From NCBI GenBank assembly GCA_015661745.1, contig DQVL01000081.1, positions 1 through 15,174 on the forward strand: a stretch of DNA of 15,174 nt. The letters run 5' to 3'. Made by a program: the position numbers and the translations under genes. Source of the DNA: Thermoprotei archaeon (GTDB taxonomy: Archaea; Thermoproteota; Nitrososphaeria; Geothermarchaeales; JDFR-13). Under the pieces are notes generated by a model. That model did not search any database and had not been told where the DNA came from. It saw nothing but the letters and a program-made list of their open reading frames with translations. The first letter of the stretch is position 1; the number at the start of each line of letters is the position of its first letter. This document shows, piece after piece, positions 6,073 to 13,140 of the stretch.

Positions 6073-7536
6073 ATGGGTTTAGAGAAGAGTCAAATCGAGG
6101 AGAAACTACCCGATAAATCTAGGTTTATGAGTGAATGGTATGATACCGTACTATATGAAGCAGGCATCATCGATATAAGATATGGTGTTAAGGGATTCAT
6201 CGTTTATATGCCGTATGGGATGAAGATAATGAAGAATATTATAAAATTATTTGAGGAGGAGCTTGAGGCAACTGGGCATGAGCCAGTCCTATTTCCAGTT
6301 GTTATACATGAGGAGAATCTAAGAAAAGAGTCTGAACATATAACTGGTTTCGAAAGCGAGGTATTCTGGATAACCCATGCCGGTAGGAATAAGCTGGAAG
6401 AGAAACTAGCTCTAAGACCGACAAGTGAAACAGCAATGTATCCCCTATATTCCCTCTGGCTTAAAAGCTATAAGGACTTACCGTTCAAAGCCTACCAGAC
6501 GGTAGCAGTCTATAGATATGAGACAAAAGCTACAAGACCACTTTTACGGGGTAGAGAATTCCTGTGGATAGAAGCTCATGATGTATTCAGGACTAGAGAT
6601 GAAGCAATAAGACAGACTATAGAGGATAAAGAGATATTTTATAAAATAACCTATGAGAAGCTTGGGATACCATTTATCCATGTTAAGAGAGAAGAATTCG
6701 ACAAATTCCCTGGAGCAGAAGATACATATGCATTTGACACACTACTCCCAGATGGAAAAGTACTTCAGATAGGTACAACTCATTACCTAGGGCAGAAGTT
6801 CTCCAGGGTATTCGATGTAAAATTTCATGATGTTGATGGAGAATATAGATATGGTGAACAAACATGCTATGGAATAGGTCTATCTAGGATATTAGCCTCA
6901 ATACTACTAATTCATGGAGACAATTACGGGTTAATACTACCCTTTGATATAGCCCCTATACAGATCGTTATCATACCAATATATAGGAAAGACTATGAGA
7001 ATGATAAGATAAATAAATATGCAACCGAGGTTGAGGAATTGTTAAAAGGGAAATATAGAGTCAAACTTGATCTAACAGATAAGACCCCTGGAGAGAAATT
7101 CTATCAATATGACCTACTTGGAATACCTATTAGGATCGAGATTGGTATGAAAGAAGTTGATAGAAATACTGTAACAATATTTAGACGTGACTTAAGAGAG
7201 AGGAGAGAGATAAAACTTACTCAACTACATAATTATATCGAGATATCAAGAAAAGAGATTGTCGAGGTATTAAGGAGGCGAGCAGAAGAGAGACTTACAA
7301 AAAGCTATACATACATCAACAGCATTGAAGATATTGAGAAATATGCAGATATGGGTTATAGTCTATTCGAAGCAGAATTCTGCGACAACGAAGAATGTGC
7401 AAATGAACTTAAAGCTACAACAGGTGGTTATGAAGTTAGAGGCATATTCCTAGATAAAAAGGTTGGGGAGGGGAGTAGATGTATAATGTGTGGTGGAGAG
7501 GCAAGAAGCAAGGTTTTAATAGCAAAAGCTTATTAA
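6073..7536 (+). CDS. proS: Prolyl-tRNA synthetase, archaeal/eukaryotic type
   Basis: This class II synthetase charges tRNA-Pro with proline in the cytoplasm. The 487-residue length matches the archaeal ProRS. Visible motifs are YGVKGFIVYMPYGM (motif 1 region, 37-50), LALRPTSETAMYP (112-124), RYETKATRPLLRGREF (148-163, motif 2), YGIGLSRILASILLIHGD (266-283, motif 3 with its Arg), an anticodon-binding domain (about 290-395), and a C-terminal zinc-like domain with C437, C442, C470 and C473. ATG at 6073 gives the expected N-terminus with the conserved SEWYDTVLYEAGI. Only a weak AAAAGAG precedes it. Downstream, the DUF4443-like gene starts 58 nt inside the proS end, and lysS follows, so the three probably form one transcript. 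It ends with TAA. Confidence 0.97.
   Translation: MGLEKSQIEEKLPDKSRFMSEWYDTVLYEAGIIDIRYGVKGFIVYMPYGMKIMKNIIKLFEEELEATGHEPVLFPVVIHEENLRKESEHITGFESEVFWITHAGRNKLEEKLALRPTSETAMYPLYSLWLKSYKDLPFKAYQTVAVYRYETKATRPLLRGREFLWIEAHDVFRTRDEAIRQTIEDKEIFYKITYEKLGIPFIHVKREEFDKFPGAEDTYAFDTLLPDGKVLQIGTTHYLGQKFSRVFDVKFHDVDGEYRYGEQTCYGIGLSRILASILLIHGDNYGLILPFDIAPIQIVIIPIYRKDYENDKINKYATEVEELLKGKYRVKLDLTDKTPGEKFYQYDLLGIPIRIEIGMKEVDRNTVTIFRRDLRERREIKLTQLHNYIEISRKEIVEVLRRRAEERLTKSYTYINSIEDIEKYADMGYSLFEAEFCDNEECANELKATTGGYEVRGIFLDKKVGEGSRCIMCGGEARSKVLIAKAY
7465..7473 (+). promoter_or_regulatory. Shine-Dalgarno within proS for the overlapping downstream gene
   Basis: GGGGAGGGG lies 5 nt before the ATG at 7479. It decides that start, although the ATG is 58 nt inside proS; the downstream gene has no other ATG, GTG or TTG start between 7491 and the end of proS. 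Confidence 0.55.
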
Positions 7537-8156
7537 AGGATAGAGATTGGTTAGACTTTATTAAAAGATTTGAGGAAGTAAGAGGTAGAGCATACTTAAG
7601 AAAATCACATGTATATATTTTTCTCAAGACAACATATGAAGAAAATAAATTCATCAGTCGATACAATCTGAAGGATATATTAAACCTTAGCGAAGCATCA
7701 ACAAGGACATTCCTAAAGAAGATGGTTAAGCTAGATATAGCATCTACAATAAAAGGTGGGCATCACCTCACTCTCTACGGCAAGAAACTAGCTGAATACA
7801 TCATAAATAAAATTAGAGAGTTCAGAGTAACCAATGAAAAGCCACTACCATATAGATATTCCTGGGGAGCAGCTATAAACCATCCATTCGAGCTTGGGAA
7901 ACTTATAGACTTGAGAGACGATGTTATAAGAAATGGTGGGGAAGCAGCACTTATACTTGTAATAGAGGATAATGAAATAATATTCCCAGAATCCAAGGAA
8001 AAACTATCTACATATAACAATGAGTTATCAGATAGATTAATGAAAGAAATTGGCGGCTTCAACTGCCAATTCATAATAATATCCTTCTCAAATAACCTCT
8101 ATAGCTCTAGATTAAGTGTATTAGATGCGGCGCTAAATTATATAGAGAGAGTATAA
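7479..8156 (+). CDS. Winged-helix DUF4443-like protein, probable regulator
   Basis: This protein of 225 residues is of uncertain function. The N-terminal half contains a winged helix (about 55-105), seen as RYNLKDILNLSEASTRTFLKKMVKLDIASTIKGGHHLTLYGKKL. The C-terminal half has SWGAAINHPFELGKLIDLRDDVIRNGGEAALILVIEDNEIIFPE. That resembles the DUF4443 pattern of archaeal HTH proteins, where an RDxAI...GA segment precedes a strand and FP; I recognise it by pattern only, so confidence is moderate. A role in DNA binding or sensing a small ligand is inferred. Its start at 7479 overlaps proS by 58 nt in another frame; the strong GGGGAGGGG ahead supports it, and GTG at 7488 is the only alternative nearby. 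lysS begins 41 nt after its TAA. The co-transcription with two tRNA synthetases hints at a translation-related role. Confidence 0.65.
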   Translation: MYNVWWRGKKQGFNSKSLLKDRDWLDFIKRFEEVRGRAYLRKSHVYIFLKTTYEENKFISRYNLKDILNLSEASTRTFLKKMVKLDIASTIKGGHHLTLYGKKLAEYIINKIREFRVTNEKPLPYRYSWGAAINHPFELGKLIDLRDDVIRNGGEAALILVIEDNEIIFPESKEKLSTYNNELSDRLMKEIGGFNCQFIIISFSNNLYSSRLSVLDAALNYIERV

Positions 8157-8197
8157 GCAATTTATTTCCAACAACTCCTACATAATAATATCGTGGG

Positions 8198-9784
8198 ATG
8201 ACTACTGAAGATATAATTGGTAGGGGAACATGGATAGATAAGGTGGCACATGAAATAGTCAATCGAGAGAAGAAATTAGGTAGAAATCTGGAAAATATAT
8301 ATACAGAAAGCGGGTTAGGAGCCTCTGGAATCCCTCATGTAGGTAGTATGGCTGATGCAGTAAGGGCTTATACAGTAGCATTAGCCCTTGAAGACATGGG
8401 TTACAACAGTAAATTAATTGCTTTCTCAGATGATATGGATGGACTTAGAAAAGTACCTAGTGGATTCCCCTCTTGGATGAATGAATGGCTCCTAAAACCA
8501 GTTTCAGAGATACCAGACCCGGATGGATGCCACGAATCCTATGGAAGACATATGTCCTCAATGTTAGAGGATGCACTGGATAAAGCCGGTATTGAATATA
8601 TCCATAAATCGGGATATGAGATGTATAAATCCGGGGTATTATCTAGAGAGATACATGAGATCCTCTTAAACTGGAGGAGGGTAGGTGAAATCATATACGA
8701 GGAGACTGGCCAAGACAAATATTTATATAGACTCCCATATCATGCAAAATGTAAGGAATGCGGTAGAATATATACTACAGAAGCAATTGAATATGATACT
8801 AAGAATAGAAGGGTTTTATATAGGTGTATAGGTGATGAGATAGGGGGTACCTTTCACAGGGGATGTGGATATGAGGGATATGCATATATAGATAGGGCTG
8901 ATGGGAAACTCGCATGGAAATCCGAGTTTGCTGCTAGATGGAGAAGACTCGATATAAGATTTGAGGCATATGGAAAAGATATTGCAGACTCTGTAAGGGT
9001 AAATGACATCATAGCTAGGGAAGTATTAGGTTATGAACCCCCATACCATGTTAGATATGAACTATTTTTAGATGCATCTGGGAAGAAAATAGCTAAATCG
9101 AAGGGGAATGTATTTACTCCTCAAATATGGTATAGATATGGAAATCCCGAGAGCCTAATACTATATCTACTAAAAAGATTTTCAGGAACTAGAAAGGTTA
9201 AATTAGATACAATAGTTACCATGATGAGGGAATTGGACTATCACAGGCAAGTATACCATGGAAAAATATATATTGAAAATCCAATGAAAAAAGCGAAGAT
9301 AAAGGGTTTGATTGAATATGTCTATAAACTTAGGGGAGTCCCCCCTGTAAAGGTCCCCTATGAAATAGTTTTAAGCCTTGCTGAAGTAGCTCCAGAGGGT
9401 AATGAGAGAGAGTTCATAATTAAGAGGCTTGATAAATATGGATATAAATCAATCGATGATGAAGTCGAAAACCTTATAAACTATGCCATAAACTGGGTTA
9501 GAGACTATGGTAAACCACCTATACCCACAGGCGAGATTAACATAGATATTGACATCAAGGAAGCTCTTAAAACTTTAAATCAAAGGATACATAGTAATAT
9601 GGAGGGTGAAGAGATACAGGGGTTAATATTTAATGTAGCTAGGGAATATGGGATAAGCTATAGAAAAATATTCCAAACACTATATCAAATCATTATAGGA
9701 ACGCCAAAAGGACCTAGATTAGGTCCATTAATAAAAGATATAGGGGTGGAGAAGGTTAAGGAGAGGATAAACAAATATCTCTAA
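8198..9784 (+). CDS. lysS: Lysyl-tRNA synthetase, class I
   Basis: The enzyme activates lysine and charges tRNA-Lys. The class I form is typical of archaea. The 528-residue protein has the HIGH-type signature in GASGIPHVGS (41-50), SDDMDGLRKVP (78-87), IPDPDGCHESY (105-115), a zinc-like insert with C185, C188, C210 and C223, GKLAWKSEFAARW (236-248), FEAYGKD (255-261), and the KMSKS equivalent KIAKSKGN (297-304). The C-terminal helical anticodon-binding region covers about 320-528. ATG at 8198 follows a GTGGG stretch. A TATA-like AATTTATTT near 8160-8167 could drive it separately from proS. It ends TAA and is convergent with the tRNA-Arg gene. Confidence 0.97.
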   Translation: MTTEDIIGRGTWIDKVAHEIVNREKKLGRNLENIYTESGLGASGIPHVGSMADAVRAYTVALALEDMGYNSKLIAFSDDMDGLRKVPSGFPSWMNEWLLKPVSEIPDPDGCHESYGRHMSSMLEDALDKAGIEYIHKSGYEMYKSGVLSREIHEILLNWRRVGEIIYEETGQDKYLYRLPYHAKCKECGRIYTTEAIEYDTKNRRVLYRCIGDEIGGTFHRGCGYEGYAYIDRADGKLAWKSEFAARWRRLDIRFEAYGKDIADSVRVNDIIAREVLGYEPPYHVRYELFLDASGKKIAKSKGNVFTPQIWYRYGNPESLILYLLKRFSGTRKVKLDTIVTMMRELDYHRQVYHGKIYIENPMKKAKIKGLIEYVYKLRGVPPVKVPYEIVLSLAEVAPEGNEREFIIKRLDKYGYKSIDDEVENLINYAINWVRDYGKPPIPTGEINIDIDIKEALKTLNQRIHSNMEGEEIQGLIFNVAREYGISYRKIFQTLYQIIIGTPKGPRLGPLIKDIGVEKVKERINKYL

Positions 9785-10026
9785 GTTTTCCTGAAATATC
9801 AGTTATCCAATACCCATATTAAGCTTAACCCATAATTTAATGTCTTCAAATATGAAATCTCTAATATCGCTATATATCAACTAAGAATTGAGACAAATTT
9901 ACTGATACCTAGAAGCTGAAACAGGTACAATATACGTAGATGTCAAGAAGAATGTAATGAAACAAGTAGATATCGATGGGGCCAAAGACAGTAGGGATAT
10001 GTAGTATCTATCTATAAGATTTTAAG
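9785..10026. other. Intergenic region between lysS and tRNA-Arg
   Basis: These 242 bases lie between the convergent lysS and tRNA-Arg genes. There is a short T-run right after lysS (9785-9788). The rest is AT-rich with no hairpin I would call a terminator. The only coding-like stretch is the 32-codon open frame at 9906-10004, listed separately. Confidence 0.5.
9906..10004 (+). pseudogene. Possible gene remnant: 32-codon open frame without a proper start
   Basis: Between TGA (9903-9905) and TAG (10002-10004) the frame reads YLEAETGTIYVDVKK and then NVMKQVDIDGAKDSRDM. The amino-acid mix (alternating charged and hydrophobic, GTIYVDV) looks protein-like, yet the only ATG (9957) leaves 15 residues. 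I cannot place it in a family. It may be the tail of a lost gene or simply chance. Confidence 0.2.
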
Positions 10027-10113
10027 TGGGCCCGCCGGGATTTGAACCCGGGTCCTGCGGCTCCGCAGGCATACGGATATTTCGCCGCCCTATCCTGGCT
10101 AGGCCACGGGCCC
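10027..10113 (-). tRNA. tRNA-Arg (anticodon GCG) with a 12-nt non-canonical intron at position 29/30
   Basis: The acceptor stem GGGCCCG/CGGGCCC is perfect. The D arm is GCCT...GGGC with G18G19, and the T arm is CCGGG-TTCAAAT-CCCGG. Unspliced, the anticodon region cannot form a sound stem. Removing AAATATCCGTAT (10071-10082) joins the exons into a perfect 5-bp anticodon stem GCGGC/GCCGC. The loop is then CUGCGGA with U33, anticodon GCG (10064-10066), and a normal class I variable loop AGGAC. The intron ends form a bulge-helix-bulge: exon GCGG pairs with intron CCGU, flanked by 3-nt bulges CG^A and AU^G. The discriminator base is A (10027), and CCA is not encoded. Mature length is about 75 nt before CCA. 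The gene lies 24 nt downstream of the TadC gene on the same strand, so its promoter must overlap that coding end. It reads CGC codons. Confidence 0.85.
10071..10082 (-). other. tRNA intron (12 nt) with bulge-helix-bulge splice sites
   Basis: The intron AAATATCCGTAT lies between tRNA positions 29 and 30. The central helix pairs exon G24 C25 G26 G27 with intron CCGU. Outer pairs are G23-C31, G22-C32 and A21-U33, and the terminal loop is AAUAU. Only this placement restores a full anticodon stem. Splicing would need the archaeal splicing endonuclease, in the crenarchaeal form that tolerates non-canonical sites. Confidence 0.8.
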
Positions 10114-10137
10114 ATATGTGACTTGATTTGTATTACT

Positions 10138-11763
10138 CTATATGATAAATAGGAGGGATATTGATAAAATTATTGATACTGCTTGGAGGGGTATAGTATT
10201 TTTTATACTTCCGAATATGACCCTGCTTAAGATTAGAGATGTATATATAGCGCCGGTTAAGAGGAATAGCTGGCTCAATATATTTAAGGTTTTGAAGAGT
10301 TGTGGATTGAAGTTTGGTAGTATATTATATTCTATAGATTGTATTAATGATGATACGACTGATAATGAGAATACTCCAATTGATATTACTATACATGCGG
10401 TTACTGTAGCTATTAACAAGGAGATTTTCCGAAGGATGGATACTTTGTGGAAGCTCTTTAAGAGCTCCTTAAGAGATATAAATTCTTGTAGACCCCCTCC
10501 TGAGTTTATAGACTCGATTAGAGCCATTTTAAATAGCATCATAGCCTTAACCCGCTCACCCTCAACCAGTTTATCTAATGGGAGTCCACCGTCAAGGAAG
10601 AATAGTAGGCGTCTAATCTCGGATGAAACCTTTGTATATATGCCTTCAAGCCGTATCCTCTTTAATGCTTGAGTTACGGTATAACCTCCACTCATCAACT
10701 CCTCCAACTGAGTAGATATGGAGATTACCCCTGATTCTATAGATATCTCCTCCAACACATCCTTTATATTAGATATGGTATTGGGGAGAATGGCTATAGA
10801 CAGCCATATAGAGGTTGATAGAAGGTAATCCATTGTATATAGATTTGTTAATAGATATATAGATAAGGGTGAAAAAGCCAACATGATAATTGTAGCCTTA
10901 TTTACACTATGTCTAGTAGAAAATGGATCGAGGATCTTCATTCTATCAACAATTAGGATAATTGCGTAGGATATGAATGGATATAGTATAATTGAGATTA
11001 TAAGGATATTTATCGCAGTCTGGAGCCCAATGACAAATACTAATGATGATAATAGAGTCGGTAGTAACCCATATAACAATATAATAACTTCTAGATATCC
11101 AGTTATGTTCTTCCATATAGCACTCCATCGATCACTAAGTCCTTTATAATGATCATTAAGATGTGACGATACATAATTGTGTATAGACCCTCCAATAGCC
11201 CTTATACGTACTATATCTAAAAGGAAACTCTTGAGACTATCTCCCGGCATAATATCCAAATTATTGATTATTATATTATCCAGTGTAGAGATTTTAAGGT
11301 ATGTCCTTACCAACACATATCTAATTATTGATGCTGTCCTCGGAATGATTGATGTAATATATCCTCTCGAGATTATCTGGAAGATTCTCTCTAGTGAGAA
11401 ACGCCTACTATATAGCGAGAATATTAATAAAAAAATTGTATATTCCTTCTCAAGATCCAGCTTCAACCTATCATTTGATATATATCTAAAGATGGATGGA
11501 GAAAAAACAATGGAGATTATTAATGTGAATATGGTTAGATATATAAGGATGTTGTAGGGAAACCCACTAAAAATTAGGGGGGTAACTACTAAAGTTGAGG
11601 CTATGGATAAGGAGACTGTAAATATAATATATTCTCTCAGTGATGTAACCCCTACAACAAAGAATTTATTTAACTTATTAAAACCCGGGATGTAGGAGAG
11701 GAATCTAATATGCCATTTATAAAATCTTCTTATATCTCCTTCAAAACCTAATGTACTCTCCAT
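10138..11763 (-). CDS. TadC/FlaJ-type membrane platform protein of a type IV filament system (T2SSF family)
   Basis: This 541-residue inner-membrane protein is the likely platform on which filament subunits are assembled by the neighbouring ATPase. It shows the archaeal two-half layout. There is an N-terminal hydrophobic pair (about 45-110), a cytoplasmic helical T2SSF-like region (about 115-215), and a hydrophobic pair (about 220-270). A second set follows: hydrophobic segments (about 285-330), a helical domain with ISTQLEELMSGGYTVTQALKRI and ESINSGGGLQEF (about 345-430), and terminal membrane helices (about 440-541). Its ATG (11761-11763) directly follows the TAG of the ATPase gene, with no spacer, so the two are almost certainly translated together. 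Sequence does not decide between archaellum, adhesive pilus and other filaments, but no archaellum accessory genes are seen here. Confidence 0.85.
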   Translation of the reverse strand: MESTLGFEGDIRRFYKWHIRFLSYIPGFNKLNKFFVVGVTSLREYIIFTVSLSIASTLVVTPLIFSGFPYNILIYLTIFTLIISIVFSPSIFRYISNDRLKLDLEKEYTIFLLIFSLYSRRFSLERIFQIISRGYITSIIPRTASIIRYVLVRTYLKISTLDNIIINNLDIMPGDSLKSFLLDIVRIRAIGGSIHNYVSSHLNDHYKGLSDRWSAIWKNITGYLEVIILLYGLLPTLLSSLVFVIGLQTAINILIISIILYPFISYAIILIVDRMKILDPFSTRHSVNKATIIMLAFSPLSIYLLTNLYTMDYLLSTSIWLSIAILPNTISNIKDVLEEISIESGVISISTQLEELMSGGYTVTQALKRIRLEGIYTKVSSEIRRLLFFLDGGLPLDKLVEGERVKAMMLFKMALIESINSGGGLQEFISLKELLKSFHKVSILRKISLLIATVTACIVISIGVFSLSVVSSLIQSIEYNILPNFNPQLFKTLNILSQLFLLTGAIYTSLILSRVIFGSIKNTIPLQAVSIILSISLLFII

Positions 11764-13140
11764 CTAACTCTCAACCCTTGATAGAGCTAGATTGGAAGCC
11801 AGTTTATCTATCTCAGAAAGTTCACTAGAACCCAATAATTTAGTGACTCTTTTCCTAAATTCATCTCTATCCATACCATATCTATATATGAGAAACCATC
11901 TACCCAATCTATTACCTAGATATATTTTATCAACATATCTATTGTAACGTCCATCACTATAACCACTTTTAAGAACTACTACGGCATCTAGAAGCTTAAG
12001 CATACTCTCATCAACCGATATAGGTTTAGACTTCAGCCTAGCAAACAATTCTTTTATAGTGGATGCATGGAATGTAGTTATACATCCATGCCCAGTAGCT
12101 GCAGCCTGAAATACCAGCCTAACCTCTAAACCTCTACTCTCACCCACAGCGATATAGTCTGCTCTCTCCCTAAGTACCAACCTTAAAAGTGTAAACAATT
12201 CATCCTCAGCATCCCTATCCCATCTTGTCGCCATTGGCTTCCAGCCATCTCTAAAACCCAAGTTGAGCTCAGGAACCTCCTCCAAAGTAACTATCCTCAT
12301 ATTTAGAGGCAATTTTAGAAGTAATGCATTAAGAAGGGTCGTCTTCCCACTTCCAGAGGGCCCTATTATTACTATAAATTTCTTCTGTTTAGCTAGGTAC
12401 CAAATTAATGCCGCTACATCCTCTGTCATCGTACCTCCTTTGACTAGATCCTCTAGAGTTAATGGGTTTCTCCTAAATTTCCTGATAGTAAAACTGCTTC
12501 CTAATGGGGATACCTCATCCATCCATGTTGCGGATACTCGATACTTCTCTGGTAAGATACCTTCTAAGACGGGTTCCAAAATACTTATTCCCTTTCCCAC
12601 TCTAAAAGCCAATCTAGATATTATCTCGTTAGTCATGTCACTATCCAATTCAATATTTGTTCTTATCCATCCATAGTCACTATATTTTCTATGCCATATC
12701 CTAATCGGGTTTCTGGGGGACGATAAAGATATATCCTCAATATATTCATCAGCCATCAAAGGTGTTAACCATGAATACCCGACAATATCACGTATAACTA
12801 GATACTCAACAACAGACTTTAGTGATTTAAAATATAGATTATCTTTTACACCCTCTATAAACATCTCTTCATAGAATGAAATTAAATACTTAACAGGATC
12901 TTCAAATAATTGCTCGTCATACCTAATTAATTCAACCAATGTAGACAATATTTTCTCCGCATCAGCAAGTAACTTCCCCTCATATTTCTCAATCACATGA
13001 TATTCAAGTTCAGATCCATTATCAATTATCTTTATTAGAAATGGGATTGAATATTCAGCTCCTGAGGGTACAGTATATGCCGCTGCAACCCTATATTGAT
13101 CAACCAATTCTAATCCATCTTTTCTAATACTTATAGACAT
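11764..13140 (-). CDS. Type IV pilus/archaellum-like assembly ATPase (PilB/TadA/GspE family)
   Basis: This cytoplasmic hexameric motor ATPase powers filament assembly. The 458-residue protein has an N-terminal domain (about 1-200) and the RecA-like core. Motifs are Walker A GPSGSGKT (260-267), Asp box VTLEEVPEL (284-292), Walker B-like ADYIAVGESRG (327-337, where VGEVRG is common), and His box TGHGCITTFHAS (349-360). It lacks the long N-terminal extension of many archaellum FlaI proteins and looks more like archaeal TadA/PilB. ATG at 13138-13140 is preceded by the complete Shine-Dalgarno GGAGGTG (13150-13156), 9 nt ahead. It overlaps the end of the pilin-like gene by 17 nt, and its stop abuts the TadC start. 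Confidence 0.93.
   Translation of the reverse strand: MSISIRKDGLELVDQYRVAAAYTVPSGAEYSIPFLIKIIDNGSELEYHVIEKYEGKLLADAEKILSTLVELIRYDEQLFEDPVKYLISFYEEMFIEGVKDNLYFKSLKSVVEYLVIRDIVGYSWLTPLMADEYIEDISLSSPRNPIRIWHRKYSDYGWIRTNIELDSDMTNEIISRLAFRVGKGISILEPVLEGILPEKYRVSATWMDEVSPLGSSFTIRKFRRNPLTLEDLVKGGTMTEDVAALIWYLAKQKKFIVIIGPSGSGKTTLLNALLLKLPLNMRIVTLEEVPELNLGFRDGWKPMATRWDRDAEDELFTLLRLVLRERADYIAVGESRGLEVRLVFQAAATGHGCITTFHASTIKELFARLKSKPISVDESMLKLLDAVVVLKSGYSDGRYNRYVDKIYLGNRLGRWFLIYRYGMDRDEFRKRVTKLLGSSELSEIDKLASNLALSRVES

Noticed and set aside
10027..10113. Reading the tRNA as a class II tRNA (Leu or Ser) without an intron
   Set aside because: The anticodon stem would contain an A-A mismatch and a G-U pair, and the anticodon would be AUC, which no Leu or Ser tRNA uses. 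Removing 12 nt restores every stem and gives a standard tRNA-Arg.
10142..10672. Plus-strand open frame of 176 codons
   Set aside because: It lies fully inside the TadC gene on the opposite strand, has no recognisable motif and is rich in chance composition. The TadC frame has clear family features.
11177..11557. Plus-strand open frame of 126 codons
   Set aside because: It is antisense to the TadC gene, with no Shine-Dalgarno and no family motif.
12263..12676. Plus-strand open frame of 137 codons
   Set aside because: It is antisense to the Walker A region of the ATPase gene, whose motifs are conserved and correctly spaced.
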